Positions 1-6,588 of a stretch of DNA of 7,539 bases are shown here, piece by piece. Positions within the stretch are counted from its first letter, which is position 1. Every line of letters starts with the position of its first letter. A model generated the notes under the pieces. The model saw nothing but the letters and a program-made list of their open reading frames with translations. It made no database searches and was not told where the DNA came from. This stretch comes from Solirubrobacterales bacterium (lineage in GTDB: Bacteria > Actinomycetota > Thermoleophilia > Solirubrobacterales > Solirubrobacteraceae): assembly GCA_025963955.1 (NCBI GenBank), contig JAOPZU010000251.1, positions 1 to 7,539 of the forward strand, read 5' to 3'. A program made the translations under genes and the position numbers.

Positions 1-1
1 C

Positions 2-541
2 GCGGGGGACAACCGCTACGCCTACATCCAGTGCACGTCGATGGCCGCGCCAATGGTCGCCGCGGTGGCGGCGGTCGTCCGCGACCTGAACCCGGACCTC
101 AGCGCTCAGGACGTCGTGCGGATCGTCAAGCAGACCGCCTCGCGGCCCGCCGGCACCGGCTGGAACCCGGACCTCGGATGGGGGATCCTCAACGGCGGCG
201 CGGCCGCCGCCCTCGCCCGGGTCGTCGACCGGCGCGCGCCGTCCTCCTCCGTGCGGACCACCACCCGCGTGGTCCGCGGGACGCGCGCGACGCTGCGGCT
301 CTCGCGGTCCGACCGCGCGCCCACCGGCTGCGTGCCCACGGGGATCAGGCGCGTGGAGATCTACCGCGGGACGAACGGCGGTGCCCTGCGGAAGATCGGC
401 AGCACGACCGGCAGCACCTTCAGGGTGGCCGTCCGGCGTGGTTCGCGCTACCGCTTCGCGTCGGTCGCGGTCGACCGCGCGGGCAACCGCGAGGTCCTGC
501 CGCGCGACGTGGACACGACGATCCGCGGCGCTGTTCGCTGA
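2..541 (+). CDS. Subtilisin-family (S8) serine protease, C-terminal fragment (5' end outside window)
   Basis: The last 179 residues of a subtilase, a secreted or cell-surface endopeptidase with an Asp-His-Ser triad. The Asp and His lie upstream of the window. The catalytic Ser is in view: the loop Q-C-T-S-M-A-A-P-M-V at visible residues 10-19, with Ser at 13 (bases 38-40). The following helix (VAAVAAVVRDLNPDLS) and the D-L-G-W-G-I-L-N segment near residues 58-65 are standard for the end of the S8 domain. The residue before T-S is Cys where most members have Gly, and the His after A-A-P is Met. From about residue 75 a basic tail (motifs I-R-R-V-E-I-Y-R, Y-R-F-A-S-V-A-V-D-R-A-G-N-R) resembles fibronectin-III/Ig-like modules appended to secreted actinobacterial proteases. 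It probably packs on the catalytic domain or the cell wall. The stop is TGA at 539-541. Confidence in the family is high; the substrate is unknown. Confidence 0.9.
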   Translation, partial: AGDNRYAYIQCTSMAAPMVAAVAAVVRDLNPDLSAQDVVRIVKQTASRPAGTGWNPDLGWGILNGGAAAALARVVDRRAPSSSVRTTTRVVRGTRATLRLSRSDRAPTGCVPTGIRRVEIYRGTNGGALRKIGSTTGSTFRVAVRRGSRYRFASVAVDRAGNREVLPRDVDTTIRGAVR

Positions 542-551
542 GAAGCAGACA

Positions 552-570
552 TACGTCGAAAAGCGACGTA
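552..570 (+). terminator. Perfect 7-bp inverted repeat just after the subtilase stop
   Basis: TACGTCG (552-558) and CGACGTA (564-570) are exact reverse complements around a five-base AAAAG loop, 10 bases after the subtilase stop. No T-run follows, so this is not a classical intrinsic terminator. T-less hairpins are often proposed as 3' ends in high-GC actinobacteria. It could also be an operator for the channel gene, because the same arms form a 19-bp palindrome upstream of that gene's promoter. Confidence 0.5.
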
Positions 571-593
571 GCCGGCCGGGAGTGCCGGCCGGC
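571..593 (+). terminator. Second GC-rich inverted repeat, directly abutting the first
   Basis: GCCGGCC (571-577) pairs with GGCCGGC (587-593) around a nine-base loop. A shorter alternative pairing, CCGGC (572-576) with GCCGG (584-588), is also possible. It begins at the base after the 552-570 hairpin and ends six bases before the putative -10 hexamer at 599-604. With the first hairpin it would form a tandem 3' structure separating the subtilase from the channel gene. There is no T-run. In sequence this GC-rich, a 7-bp G/C-only stem is weak evidence by itself. Confidence 0.35.
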
Positions 594-598
594 GCCGG

Positions 599-604
599 TA
601 GGGT
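599..604 (+). promoter_or_regulatory. Putative -10 hexamer (TAGGGT) of the channel gene
   Basis: TAGGGT matches the actinobacterial TANNNT -10 pattern and ends 10 bases before the ATG at 615. A start site 6-9 bases downstream would leave a 5' leader of only about 1-4 bases. No Shine-Dalgarno is visible between it and the ATG, which fits a leaderless or near-leaderless message. No recognisable -35 box lies at the expected distance. Confidence 0.5.
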
Positions 605-614
605 GTCGCGGCTC

Positions 615-2501
615 ATGACGAACGCCTCCCGCTCCCAGCGACTCCGCTACGCCTTCGACACCTCGATGGCGCGCGGGCCGTCCGCGCTGCTCGGCTACCT
701 GGGGCTCGCGACGGCGGCGATGATCATCCTCTTCGCCGGGGTCACGCTGATCTTCGGGCTGACGAACGACGGCAACCCGGCGACCGCGCTGTACCGCGCG
801 CTGCTGCACTCGATCGACTCGGGCTACATCGGGAACGACACCGGCAACGGCTACATCGTCGTGTCGATCTTCCTGACCTTCGGCGGCATCGTCGTCTTCT
901 CGGCCTTCATCGGCGTGCTGGCCAACAGCCTCGACGAGCGCCTGCAGGAGCTGCGCAAGGGCCGCTCGTTCGTCGTCGAGTCCGGCCACACGCTGATCCT
1001 CGGCTGGTCAGACACCGTCTTCACGATCCTCTCCGAGCTCGCGATCGCCAACGAGAGCGAGAAGAACCCGTGCGTGGTGATCCTCGCCGAGCGCGACAAG
1101 GTCGAGATGGAGGACGCGATCCGCGACAAGATCGAGGACATGCGCGGCACCCGCGTGGTCTGCCGGTCGGGCAGCCCGATCGACCTGCGCGACCTGCAGA
1201 TCGTCAACCCGCACGACGCGCGCGCCGTCATCGTCCTCTCCTCGCCGCTGGAGGCCGACCCCGACCCGTCGGTCATCAAGACGATGCTCGCGCTGATCCG
1301 CTCGCCCGACCGGCGCCCGACGCCGTACCACATCATCGCGGAGATCCAGGACTCCGAGAACCTGGAGGCGGCGCGCCTGGTGGGCGGCGACGAGGCCGTC
1401 CTCATCGACAAGGGCGAGACCGTCGCGCGGCTGATCGTGCAGACCTCGCGACAGTCCGGCGCGGCCGTCGTCTACACCGAGCTGCTCGACTTCGACGGGG
1501 ACGAGGTCTACTTCCGGACCGACCCCGCGCTCGAGAACCGCACCTTCGGCGAGGCGCTGCTGGCCTACGAGGACTGCGCCGTCATCGGCCTGCGCTTCGC
1601 GGACGGCACCGTCAAGTTGAACGCCGCCCCGGACACGGTCATCACCCCGGGGACCCAACTCGTCGCGGTGGCCGAGGACGACGAGCGCCTGATCGCCGCG
1701 ACGCCGTGCCAGGTGACGCCGGACACCACGGTCATCCGCCGCGGCGAGCCCACGCCGCCCGCGCCGCAGCACGCGCTCGTGCTCGGCTACAGCGAGCGCA
1801 CGGCCGCCGTGCTCAGCGAGCTCTCGGAGTACACGGTCGCGGGCTCGACGGCGCTCGTGGTCAGCGAGCGGGCGATCGACCCCGCCCTCCTGCGCAGCCA
1901 GGTCGGCGGGCAGCAGACGCTCGAGATCGACGTCCTCCGCGGCACGACGACCGAGCGCCCGCTGCTCGAGTCCCTCGACGTCGGGCGCTTCGACCAGGTC
2001 ATCGTGATGGCGGACGCCGGGCTGGAGATGCAGCACGCGGACGCCCGCACGCTCGTCAGCCTCCTGCACCTGCGTGACATCGCCGAGCGCACGGGTGCGG
2101 AGTTCTCCGTCGTCAGCGAGATGCTCGACGACCGCAACCGGGAGCTCGCGCAGGTCACGCAGGTCGACGACGTCATCGTCAGCGACAAGGTCATCAGCCT
2201 GCTGCTCGCGCAGATCTCGGAGAACGCGCACCTCGAGGCCGTCTTCGCCGAGCTCTTCGCCGCCGACGGCTCCGAGGTCTACCTGCGCCGCATCGGCGAC
2301 TACGTGGAGCCGGGCACCGAGGTGACCTTCGCGACGCTCGTCGTCGCCGCCCGCGAGCGCGGGGAGACCGCGCTCGGGTACCGCATCGCGGCCCAGTCCA
2401 AGAGCGCCGACCACAGCTTCGGCGTGTACGTCAACCCGCGGAAGTCGACGTCCTACGCCGTCGACCCCGAGGACCGGTTGATCGTCCTGGCGGAGGACTG
2501 A
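615..2501 (+). CDS. CASTOR/POLLUX-type ion channel with tandem RCK-like NAD-binding domains
   Basis: A 628-residue predicted cation channel of the inner membrane. Two hydrophobic segments (about 24-49 and 79-104) flank a pore region (about 59-77) with the filter-like stretch D-S-G-Y-I-G-N-D at 68-75. A cytoplasmic Rossmann-type RCK/TrkA_N unit starts at about 124 (S-G-H-T-L-I-L-G-W-S). The CASTOR/POLLUX-type middle region covers roughly 180-290 (C-R-S-G-S-P; I-I-A-E-I-Q-D), and a TrkA_C-like segment about 295-355. A second Rossmann unit starts at about 386 (H-A-L-V-L-G-Y-S-E-R), with a C-terminal domain at about 550-628. This order matches plant CASTOR/POLLUX/DMI1 nuclear channels and their bacterial relatives, whose gating is tied to cytoplasmic ligands such as Ca2+ or nucleotides. 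The ligand here is unknown. I chose ATG 615 because the membrane region follows at once and a -10-like box lies just upstream. An in-frame GTG at 603 would overlap that box. The epoxide hydrolase follows four bases later. Confidence 0.9.
   Translation: MTNASRSQRLRYAFDTSMARGPSALLGYLGLATAAMIILFAGVTLIFGLTNDGNPATALYRALLHSIDSGYIGNDTGNGYIVVSIFLTFGGIVVFSAFIGVLANSLDERLQELRKGRSFVVESGHTLILGWSDTVFTILSELAIANESEKNPCVVILAERDKVEMEDAIRDKIEDMRGTRVVCRSGSPIDLRDLQIVNPHDARAVIVLSSPLEADPDPSVIKTMLALIRSPDRRPTPYHIIAEIQDSENLEAARLVGGDEAVLIDKGETVARLIVQTSRQSGAAVVYTELLDFDGDEVYFRTDPALENRTFGEALLAYEDCAVIGLRFADGTVKLNAAPDTVITPGTQLVAVAEDDERLIAATPCQVTPDTTVIRRGEPTPPAPQHALVLGYSERTAAVLSELSEYTVAGSTALVVSERAIDPALLRSQVGGQQTLEIDVLRGTTTERPLLESLDVGRFDQVIVMADAGLEMQHADARTLVSLLHLRDIAERTGAEFSVVSEMLDDRNRELAQVTQVDDVIVSDKVISLLLAQISENAHLEAVFAELFAADGSEVYLRRIGDYVEPGTEVTFATLVVAARERGETALGYRIAAQSKSADHSFGVYVNPRKSTSYAVDPEDRLIVLAED
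2492..2496 (+). promoter_or_regulatory. Shine-Dalgarno (GGAGG) for the epoxide hydrolase
   Basis: GGAGG lies inside the last codons of the channel gene, nine bases before the GTG at 2506. It decides the GTG start and supports translation from a shared message. It is the clearest Shine-Dalgarno in the window, and it precedes an internal gene of an operon, not a first gene. Confidence 0.75.
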
Positions 2502-2505
2502 CGCG

Positions 2506-3468
2506 GTGCCGCCCGTGCGCGAGTGGCCCCCGCTGGACGGCGTGCGGCACGAGCTGCTGCACGCGGGCGGGATCGACGTCCACGTCGCGCTGTCCGGCCC
2601 GGCCGACGGGCCGCCCGTGCTGCTGCTGCACGGCTTCCCCGAGCTGTGGCTCTCCTGGCGCCACCAGCTGCGGGCCCTAGGCGAGGCCGGGTATCTCGCG
2701 ATCGCGCCCGACCTGCGCGGGTGCGGCGGGACCGCCGCCCCCGAGAACCCCGACAGCTACGACATGCTGCACCTGGAGCGCGACGCCGTGGGCGTCCTGG
2801 ACGCGCTGTACCTCGACCGCGCCGTGATCGTCGGGCACGACTGGGGTGCGCCGCCGGCGTGGTGGGCCGCGGCGATCCACCCGCACCGCGTGCACGCGGT
2901 CGCCGGCCTGTCCGTGCCGTTCCTCCCGGTGGCGCCGACGGGGGCCGGGGCCGTATCGCCGGAGGGCGGGGTGGTCTCCGTGATGCGGGAGCACCTGGGC
3001 GAGGACTTCTACATCGTCCACTTCCAGGAGCCCGGCGTAGCGGAGGCCATGCTCTCCCGGGACGTGCGCCGGACGCTCACCACGACGAAGCAGTGGTCGC
3101 GCGACTGGGGCGAGCAGACGGGCGACGTGCCACCCCGCCCGCCGTTCCTCACCGAGCCGGAGCTGCAGGTCCTCGTCGATGCGTACATGCGAACGGGCTT
3201 CACGGGTGGCCTGAACTGGTACCGCAACCTCGACCGCAACCAGCGCGTCATGCAGCAGTGGGCGGGCGCACGCATCACGCGCCCGGCGCTCTTCGTGCAG
3301 GGCTCACGCGATCCCGTCCGGCACGTCATGCCCGCCGCCGCGATGGACGGCCTGGTGGACGATCTGCGCACCGAGATCCTCGACGGCGCCGGCCACTGGA
3401 TCCAGCAGGAGCGCCCGGACGAGGTGAACGCGCTGCTGCTGTCGTTCCTGCGACGGACCGGCTGGTAG
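2506..3468 (+). CDS. Epoxide hydrolase, soluble alpha/beta-hydrolase type
   Basis: A 320-residue cytoplasmic enzyme predicted to open epoxides to vicinal diols. The full catalytic set is visible. The oxyanion motif H-G-F-P is at 42-45. The nucleophile is Asp112 in G-H-D-W-G-A; an Asp here separates epoxide hydrolases from Ser esterases. The acid is Asp269 in Q-G-S-R-D-P and the base is His297 in A-G-H-W. Two cap-domain tyrosines that polarise the epoxide fit Tyr169 (in F-Y-I-V-H-F-Q-E-P-G-V-A-E) and Tyr239 (in N-W-Y-R-N). Both motifs closely resemble those of mammalian soluble epoxide hydrolase, without its N-terminal phosphatase domain. There is no signal peptide or membrane segment. The GTG start is set by the GGAGG nine bases upstream. 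It lies four bases after the channel stop, so the two are probably co-transcribed. The natural substrate cannot be told from sequence: fatty-acid epoxides or xenobiotics are both possible. Confidence 0.93.
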   Translation: MPPVREWPPLDGVRHELLHAGGIDVHVALSGPADGPPVLLLHGFPELWLSWRHQLRALGEAGYLAIAPDLRGCGGTAAPENPDSYDMLHLERDAVGVLDALYLDRAVIVGHDWGAPPAWWAAAIHPHRVHAVAGLSVPFLPVAPTGAGAVSPEGGVVSVMREHLGEDFYIVHFQEPGVAEAMLSRDVRRTLTTTKQWSRDWGEQTGDVPPRPPFLTEPELQVLVDAYMRTGFTGGLNWYRNLDRNQRVMQQWAGARITRPALFVQGSRDPVRHVMPAAAMDGLVDDLRTEILDGAGHWIQQERPDEVNALLLSFLRRTGW

Positions 3469-3495
3469 ACCGCGCCTCCTGGGGCCCGCCGCGCG

Positions 3496-3501
3496 TAGAC
3501 T
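3496..3501 (+). promoter_or_regulatory. Putative leaderless -10 hexamer (TAGACT) of the acyl-CoA dehydrogenase
   Basis: TAGACT ends exactly six bases before the ATG at 3508, so transcription starting about 7 bases downstream would begin on the A of the start codon. No Shine-Dalgarno is present. The 39-base gap after the epoxide hydrolase is otherwise GC-rich, and no -35 box is recognisable. It suggests a new transcription unit starts here, though read-through from the upstream operon is not excluded. Confidence 0.65.
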
Positions 3502-3507
3502 CGCGCC

Positions 3508-4809
3508 ATGGCCTGGGACTTCAGCACCGAACCGGACTTCGAGGAGAAGCTCGCGTGGATGCGCGACTTCGTCCGGGAAGAGATCTGGCCGCTGGACACC
3601 ATCTACGGCGAGGTCGACCAGGCGCAGATGGACGCGATCTACGCGCCGCTCCAGGCCGAGGTCAAGCGGCAGGGCCTCTGGGCCGCGCACCTGGACCCGG
3701 AGCTCGGCGGCCAGGGATTCGGTCAGGTGAAGCTCGGTCTGATGCACGAGATCCTCGGCACCACGCCGTTCGCGCCGAACGCGTTCGGCTGCCAGGCCCC
3801 GGACTCGGGCAACAGCGAGATCCTCGCCCTCGCCGGCACGCCCGAGCAGAAGGACCGCTACCTGTACCCGCTGCTGGCCGGGGACCTGAAGTCCGCGTTC
3901 TCGATGACCGAGCCGCACACCGCCGGCAGCGACCCGACCCTGCTGCAGACCCGCGCCGTGCGCGAGAGCGACGAGTACGTCATCACCGGCCACAAGTGGT
4001 TCTCCTCCAACGCCTCGATCGCCGACTTCCTCATCGTGATGGCGGTGACCGATCCGGACGCACGGCCCCACCAGCGGGCGACGATGTTCCTCGTCCCGGC
4101 CGACACCCCCGGGGTGGACATCCTGCGCGACGTCGCGACGATGGAGCACCCGCAGGAGGAGTACGGCAAGCTCGGCGGCCACGCGGAGATCCGCTACGAC
4201 GGCGTGCGGATCCCCGTCGAGAACCGGCTGGGCGAGGAGGGCGCCGGCTTCCTCATCGCCCAGCACCGTCTCGGCCCGGGCCGCATCCACCACTGCATGC
4301 GCTGGCTCGGCGTCTGCCAGCGGGCGTTCGACATGCTCTGCGAGCGCGCGCAGTCCCGCTACGCGCACGGCGGCCTGCTCGCGGACAAGCAGACCGTGCA
4401 GAACTGGATCGCCGATTCGGCCGCGCAGATGCAGGCGGCGCGGCTGATGACGCTCCACGCCGCATGGAAGATGGACACGCAGGGCGCCTCGGCCGCGCGC
4501 ACGGACATCTCGCTGATCAAGTTCTTCGGCGCGGGCGTCATGCACGACGTCGTGGACCGCGCGCTGCAGGCCCACGGGTCGCTCGGCTATTCGACCGACA
4601 TGCCGCTGGAGGGGATGTACCGCTTCGCCCGCGGGGCCCGCTTCTACGACGGCCCGGACGAGGTGCACCGCCAGTCCGTCGCCCGGCAGCTGCTGCGGGG
4701 CTACGCCGCCCCGGTCGACGGCGTGCCGTCCGAGCACGTCCCGACCCGGCGCGCCGCGGCCCGCGAGAAGTTCCAGCACATCCTGCTCGCCGCGACGGCG
4801 AACGACTGA
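3508..4809 (+). CDS. Acyl-CoA dehydrogenase, ACAD10/ACAD11-like
   Basis: A 433-residue flavoenzyme predicted to form a 2,3-double bond in an acyl-CoA, passing electrons from FAD to an electron-transfer flavoprotein. The usual three-part fold is visible. The N-terminal helices (1-125) include the G-G-Q-G-F-G turn at 67-72. The central beta domain has F-S-M-T-E-P-H-T-A-G-S-D at 131-142 and G-H-K-W-F-S-S-N-A at 161-169. The C-terminal helices have L-G-P-G-R-I-H-H-C-M-R at 255-265 and Q-A-H-G-S-L-G-Y-S at 354-362. Glu385 in G-P-D-E-V-H is the likely catalytic base. The H-H-C-M-R and D-E-V-H motifs are typical of the ACAD10/ACAD11 group and its bacterial homologues, which favour long or branched acyl chains. 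It has no aminoglycoside-phosphotransferase-like domain, unlike the vertebrate proteins. It starts a unit with the M28 gene 8 bases downstream. Chain-length preference cannot be read from the sequence. Confidence 0.95.
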   Translation: MAWDFSTEPDFEEKLAWMRDFVREEIWPLDTIYGEVDQAQMDAIYAPLQAEVKRQGLWAAHLDPELGGQGFGQVKLGLMHEILGTTPFAPNAFGCQAPDSGNSEILALAGTPEQKDRYLYPLLAGDLKSAFSMTEPHTAGSDPTLLQTRAVRESDEYVITGHKWFSSNASIADFLIVMAVTDPDARPHQRATMFLVPADTPGVDILRDVATMEHPQEEYGKLGGHAEIRYDGVRIPVENRLGEEGAGFLIAQHRLGPGRIHHCMRWLGVCQRAFDMLCERAQSRYAHGGLLADKQTVQNWIADSAAQMQAARLMTLHAAWKMDTQGASAARTDISLIKFFGAGVMHDVVDRALQAHGSLGYSTDMPLEGMYRFARGARFYDGPDEVHRQSVARQLLRGYAAPVDGVPSEHVPTRRAAAREKFQHILLAATAND

Positions 4810-4817
4810 CCGCCCGG

Positions 4818-5864
4818 ATGCAGACGAGCCCCCGCACCGACGCCGAGGACGTCCGCCGCCAGCTGTCCGTCCGGATCCTCGTGCTCGCGCTGCTCTCGCA
4901 GGTCGTCCTCTTCGGCGGGCTCATCTACTTCGCGGTGACGGGCTTCCCGTTCGTCGGTGGCGGTGGGGGACTCGTCGTGACGCGTACGAGCGCGGCGGGC
5001 GCCGGCACCGGGACGCCCAGCGCGCCGGCGTCCGCCGTGGACACCGCGCCGGACCGCCTCCCGCAGGCGAAGGTGGACCGCTTCGACGGCGTCCGCGCCT
5101 ACCGCCTCACCGCGGAGCAGGTCGGCTACGGGCAGCGCCCCGCCGGCTCACCGCAGCTTGCGAAGCTCGCCGAGCGCCTGCGGCCGCTGCTGCCCGACGG
5201 CCGCTTCGAGGCGCTGCCGGGCTCGACGGCCGCCAAGCCGCTGCGCAACATCGTCGGGACGATCCCCGGGGCGAAGCCCGCGATCGTCGTCGGCGCCCAC
5301 TACGACACGCTGGTCAAGCCGCAGGGCTTCGTCGGCGCGAACAACGGCGCCTCCGGCAGCGCGATCGTCGTCGAGGTCGCGCGGGCGATGCGGAAGCTGA
5401 AGCGGCCGGCCGGCGCGCCCGAGCTGAAGTTCGTCCTCTTCGACGGCGAGGAGCCGGACGCGGGCCTGCCCGAGGAGCAGGCCGACTTCTACCACACCGG
5501 CCTGCGTGGATCGCGCGCGTACACGGCGAGACACAGTGGCCAGACCCGCAGCATGCTGCTGCTCGACTACGTCGGTGGCCGCGGACTCACCCTCCCGATG
5601 GAGGCGACCTCCGACCGGACGCTGTGGACGCAGATCCGCGGCGCCGCGACCCGGGTCGGCGTCGGCTCGATCTTCCCGGACCGGACCGACCTTTCGATCC
5701 AGGACGACCACACGCCCTTCCAGCGGCAGGGCGTCCCTGCCGTCGACTTCATCGACTGGTCGTATCCGGGCCACTCGCTCGAGGACTCGATGGCGCTCAT
5801 CTCGCGGCGGGCGCTGGACGCCGTCGGGGAGACGGTCGTGGAGCACCTGCGCACCGCGCGCTGA
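4818..5864 (+). CDS. Membrane-anchored M28-family metallopeptidase (possibly altered metal site)
   Basis: A 348-residue protein of the M28 (aminopeptidase Y/glutaminyl-cyclase-like) fold. One hydrophobic segment (about 19-41) follows a short charged N-terminus. Next comes a Gly/Ser/Thr/Ala/Pro-rich linker (about 46-78), then the catalytic domain, probably outside the membrane. Judged against Aeromonas aminopeptidase, the zinc-site residues are His161 and Asp163 (A-H-Y-D-T), Glu211-Glu212 (F-D-G-E-E), Asp250 (L-L-L-D-Y) and His319 (Y-P-G-H-S). The residue that should be the bridging Asp is Asn176, in G-A-N-N-G-A-S-G, encoded by AAC at 5343-5345. The D-D-H-T-P-F motif at 296-301 and the D-F-I-D-W segment are family-typical. 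I start at the ATG at 4818, eight bases after the dehydrogenase stop; there is no clear Shine-Dalgarno, so translational coupling is likely. Fold assignment is firm. Peptidase or cyclase activity is uncertain because of the Asn. Confidence 0.88.
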   Translation: MQTSPRTDAEDVRRQLSVRILVLALLSQVVLFGGLIYFAVTGFPFVGGGGGLVVTRTSAAGAGTGTPSAPASAVDTAPDRLPQAKVDRFDGVRAYRLTAEQVGYGQRPAGSPQLAKLAERLRPLLPDGRFEALPGSTAAKPLRNIVGTIPGAKPAIVVGAHYDTLVKPQGFVGANNGASGSAIVVEVARAMRKLKRPAGAPELKFVLFDGEEPDAGLPEEQADFYHTGLRGSRAYTARHSGQTRSMLLLDYVGGRGLTLPMEATSDRTLWTQIRGAATRVGVGSIFPDRTDLSIQDDHTPFQRQGVPAVDFIDWSYPGHSLEDSMALISRRALDAVGETVVEHLRTAR

Positions 5865-5878
5865 GCGCCTGGCGTCAG
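5861..5878. terminator. Small imperfect inverted repeat spanning both convergent stop codons
   Basis: CTGA (5861-5864) pairs with TCAG (5875-5878), and CGC (5866-5868) with GCG (5872-5874), leaving one bulged G and a three-base loop. It spans the stop codons of the M28 gene and the MBL gene, which face each other 10 bases apart. It could serve as a compact two-way terminator, but the stem is short and no T-run is present on either strand. TGA facing TCA contributes part of the symmetry automatically. Confidence 0.25.
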
Positions 5879-6540
5879 ACGCCCGCGCAGAACGCGGCGA
5901 AGCGCTCCGGGTCCCGCAGCACCGGTCCGTGCCCGAAGCAGATCGTCACCGCGCCGAGCTGCCCGAGGCGGCGGATCGACTCGCGGTTGCGGGCCGGATC
6001 CGGCGTGAAGATCGACAGCGGCTCGCGCAAGCCGCGCGGGAAGCCGAGCAGCGGATGTTGGTTGTTGAGGACGTCGCCGAGGATGAGCGTGCGGTCGACC
6101 TCCCGCCACAGGGACATGTGCCCCGCGCTGTGGCCCGGCGTGTCGAGCACCGTGAAGCCGCCCACCTCGTCGCCCTCGCGAAGGACCCGGTCGACGGGGT
6201 GGCCCGGCCCGGTCATGACCTTCTCGAACAGCGCGTTGATGGGGTGGTTCGGCTGCCGCGCGCCGATGAGGGCCGGGTCCTCCGCGGGGGCCACGTCCTG
6301 CTCCGGGACCCAGAACGGGATCCCGAGCTGCGCGCAGACGCGGTGCGAGGCGCCCTGGTGATCGGGGTGGGCGTGGGTGATCGCGTGCGCCCGGACCTCG
6401 TGTCCGCGGAGGGCCTTGACGATGCGCCCACCGTCCTGCTTGGTCATCGCGTCCACCAGGACATCGCCCACGAGATAGGCGTTGATCGCGTAGCGCGGGA
6501 ACCCGGTGATGAGGTGGACGCCGTCGACGATCCGCTGCAC
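5875..6540 (-). CDS. Metallo-beta-lactamase-fold hydrolase (glyoxalase II-like)
   Basis: A 221-residue cytoplasmic protein with a complete binuclear metal site: the H-A-H-P-D-H motif (His56, His58, Asp60, His61), His137 in T-P-G-H-S-A-G-H, Asp156 in L-G-D-V, and His204 in F-G-H-G-P. The layout is that of the glyoxalase II / YcbL-like branch of the superfamily, whose members often hydrolyse thioesters or lactones. The substrate here is unknown. The reading frame stays open far upstream through antisense ispH, so the start must be chosen. I take the GTG at 6540-6538, since the protein then begins [13 protein letters not shown], the usual family N-terminus, and a TANNNT box ends six bases before it. 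An in-frame ATG at 6582-6580 would add 14 low-complexity residues and reach ispH's own promoter. The gene is convergent with the M28 gene and divergent from ispH. Confidence 0.9.
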   Translation of the reverse strand: MQRIVDGVHLITGFPRYAINAYLVGDVLVDAMTKQDGGRIVKALRGHEVRAHAITHAHPDHQGASHRVCAQLGIPFWVPEQDVAPAEDPALIGARQPNHPINALFEKVMTGPGHPVDRVLREGDEVGGFTVLDTPGHSAGHMSLWREVDRTLILGDVLNNQHPLLGFPRGLREPLSIFTPDPARNRESIRRLGQLGAVTICFGHGPVLRDPERFAAFCAGV

Positions 6541-6546
6541 GGCGCG

Positions 6547-6552
6547 AGCGTA
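6547..6552 (-). promoter_or_regulatory. Putative leaderless -10 hexamer (TACGCT) of the MBL gene
   Basis: On the minus strand TACGCT is followed by CGCGCC and then the GTG start. This is the same six-base spacing, and the same CGCGCC spacer, as at the acyl-CoA dehydrogenase start. No Shine-Dalgarno is visible. It supports the GTG at 6540 as the start. Confidence 0.6.
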
Positions 6553-6576
6553 ACCGAACCGCCGGCCACCGCCGCG

Positions 6577-6582
6577 TACCAT
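6577..6582 (+). promoter_or_regulatory. Putative leaderless -10 hexamer (TACCAT) of ispH
   Basis: TACCAT ends six bases before the ATG at 6589, giving a predicted transcript that begins on the start codon. The GGAG at 6583-6586 lies only two bases from the ATG, too close to act as a normal Shine-Dalgarno. No -35 box is recognisable upstream. Confidence 0.6.
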
Positions 6583-6588
6583 GGAGAC

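Noticed and set aside
381..614. Upstream extension of the channel frame to an ATG at 381
   Set aside because: It overlaps the subtilase in another frame, is Arg/Ser-rich with no family resemblance, and would cross the hairpins and -10 box before 615.
1008..2414. 468-residue minus-strand reading frame antisense to the channel gene
   Set aside because: It is rich in Arg, Asp, Val and Leu with no recognisable motif, and mirrors the third-position G/C bias of the plus-strand gene. High-GC DNA keeps such antisense frames open by chance.
3304..4779. 491-residue minus-strand frame antisense to the acyl-CoA dehydrogenase
   Set aside because: Same composition artefact; the opposite strand encodes a complete dehydrogenase with all its motifs.
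2523..4817. Long in-frame extension upstream of the M28 peptidase, giving an apparent 1113-residue protein
   Set aside because: The added part is Arg/Pro/Ala-rich out-of-frame translation of the epoxide hydrolase and dehydrogenase genes. The real protein begins at the ATG at 4818, just before its membrane segment.
4963..5060. Gly-rich and Ala/Thr/Pro-rich run after the M28 membrane segment as a repeat or slippage locus
   Set aside because: It is a low-complexity linker without a regular repeat unit, ordinary between a membrane anchor and an extracellular domain.
6583..6586. GGAG as a Shine-Dalgarno for ispH
   Set aside because: It is only two bases from the ATG, too close for normal ribosome positioning; the leaderless reading fits better.
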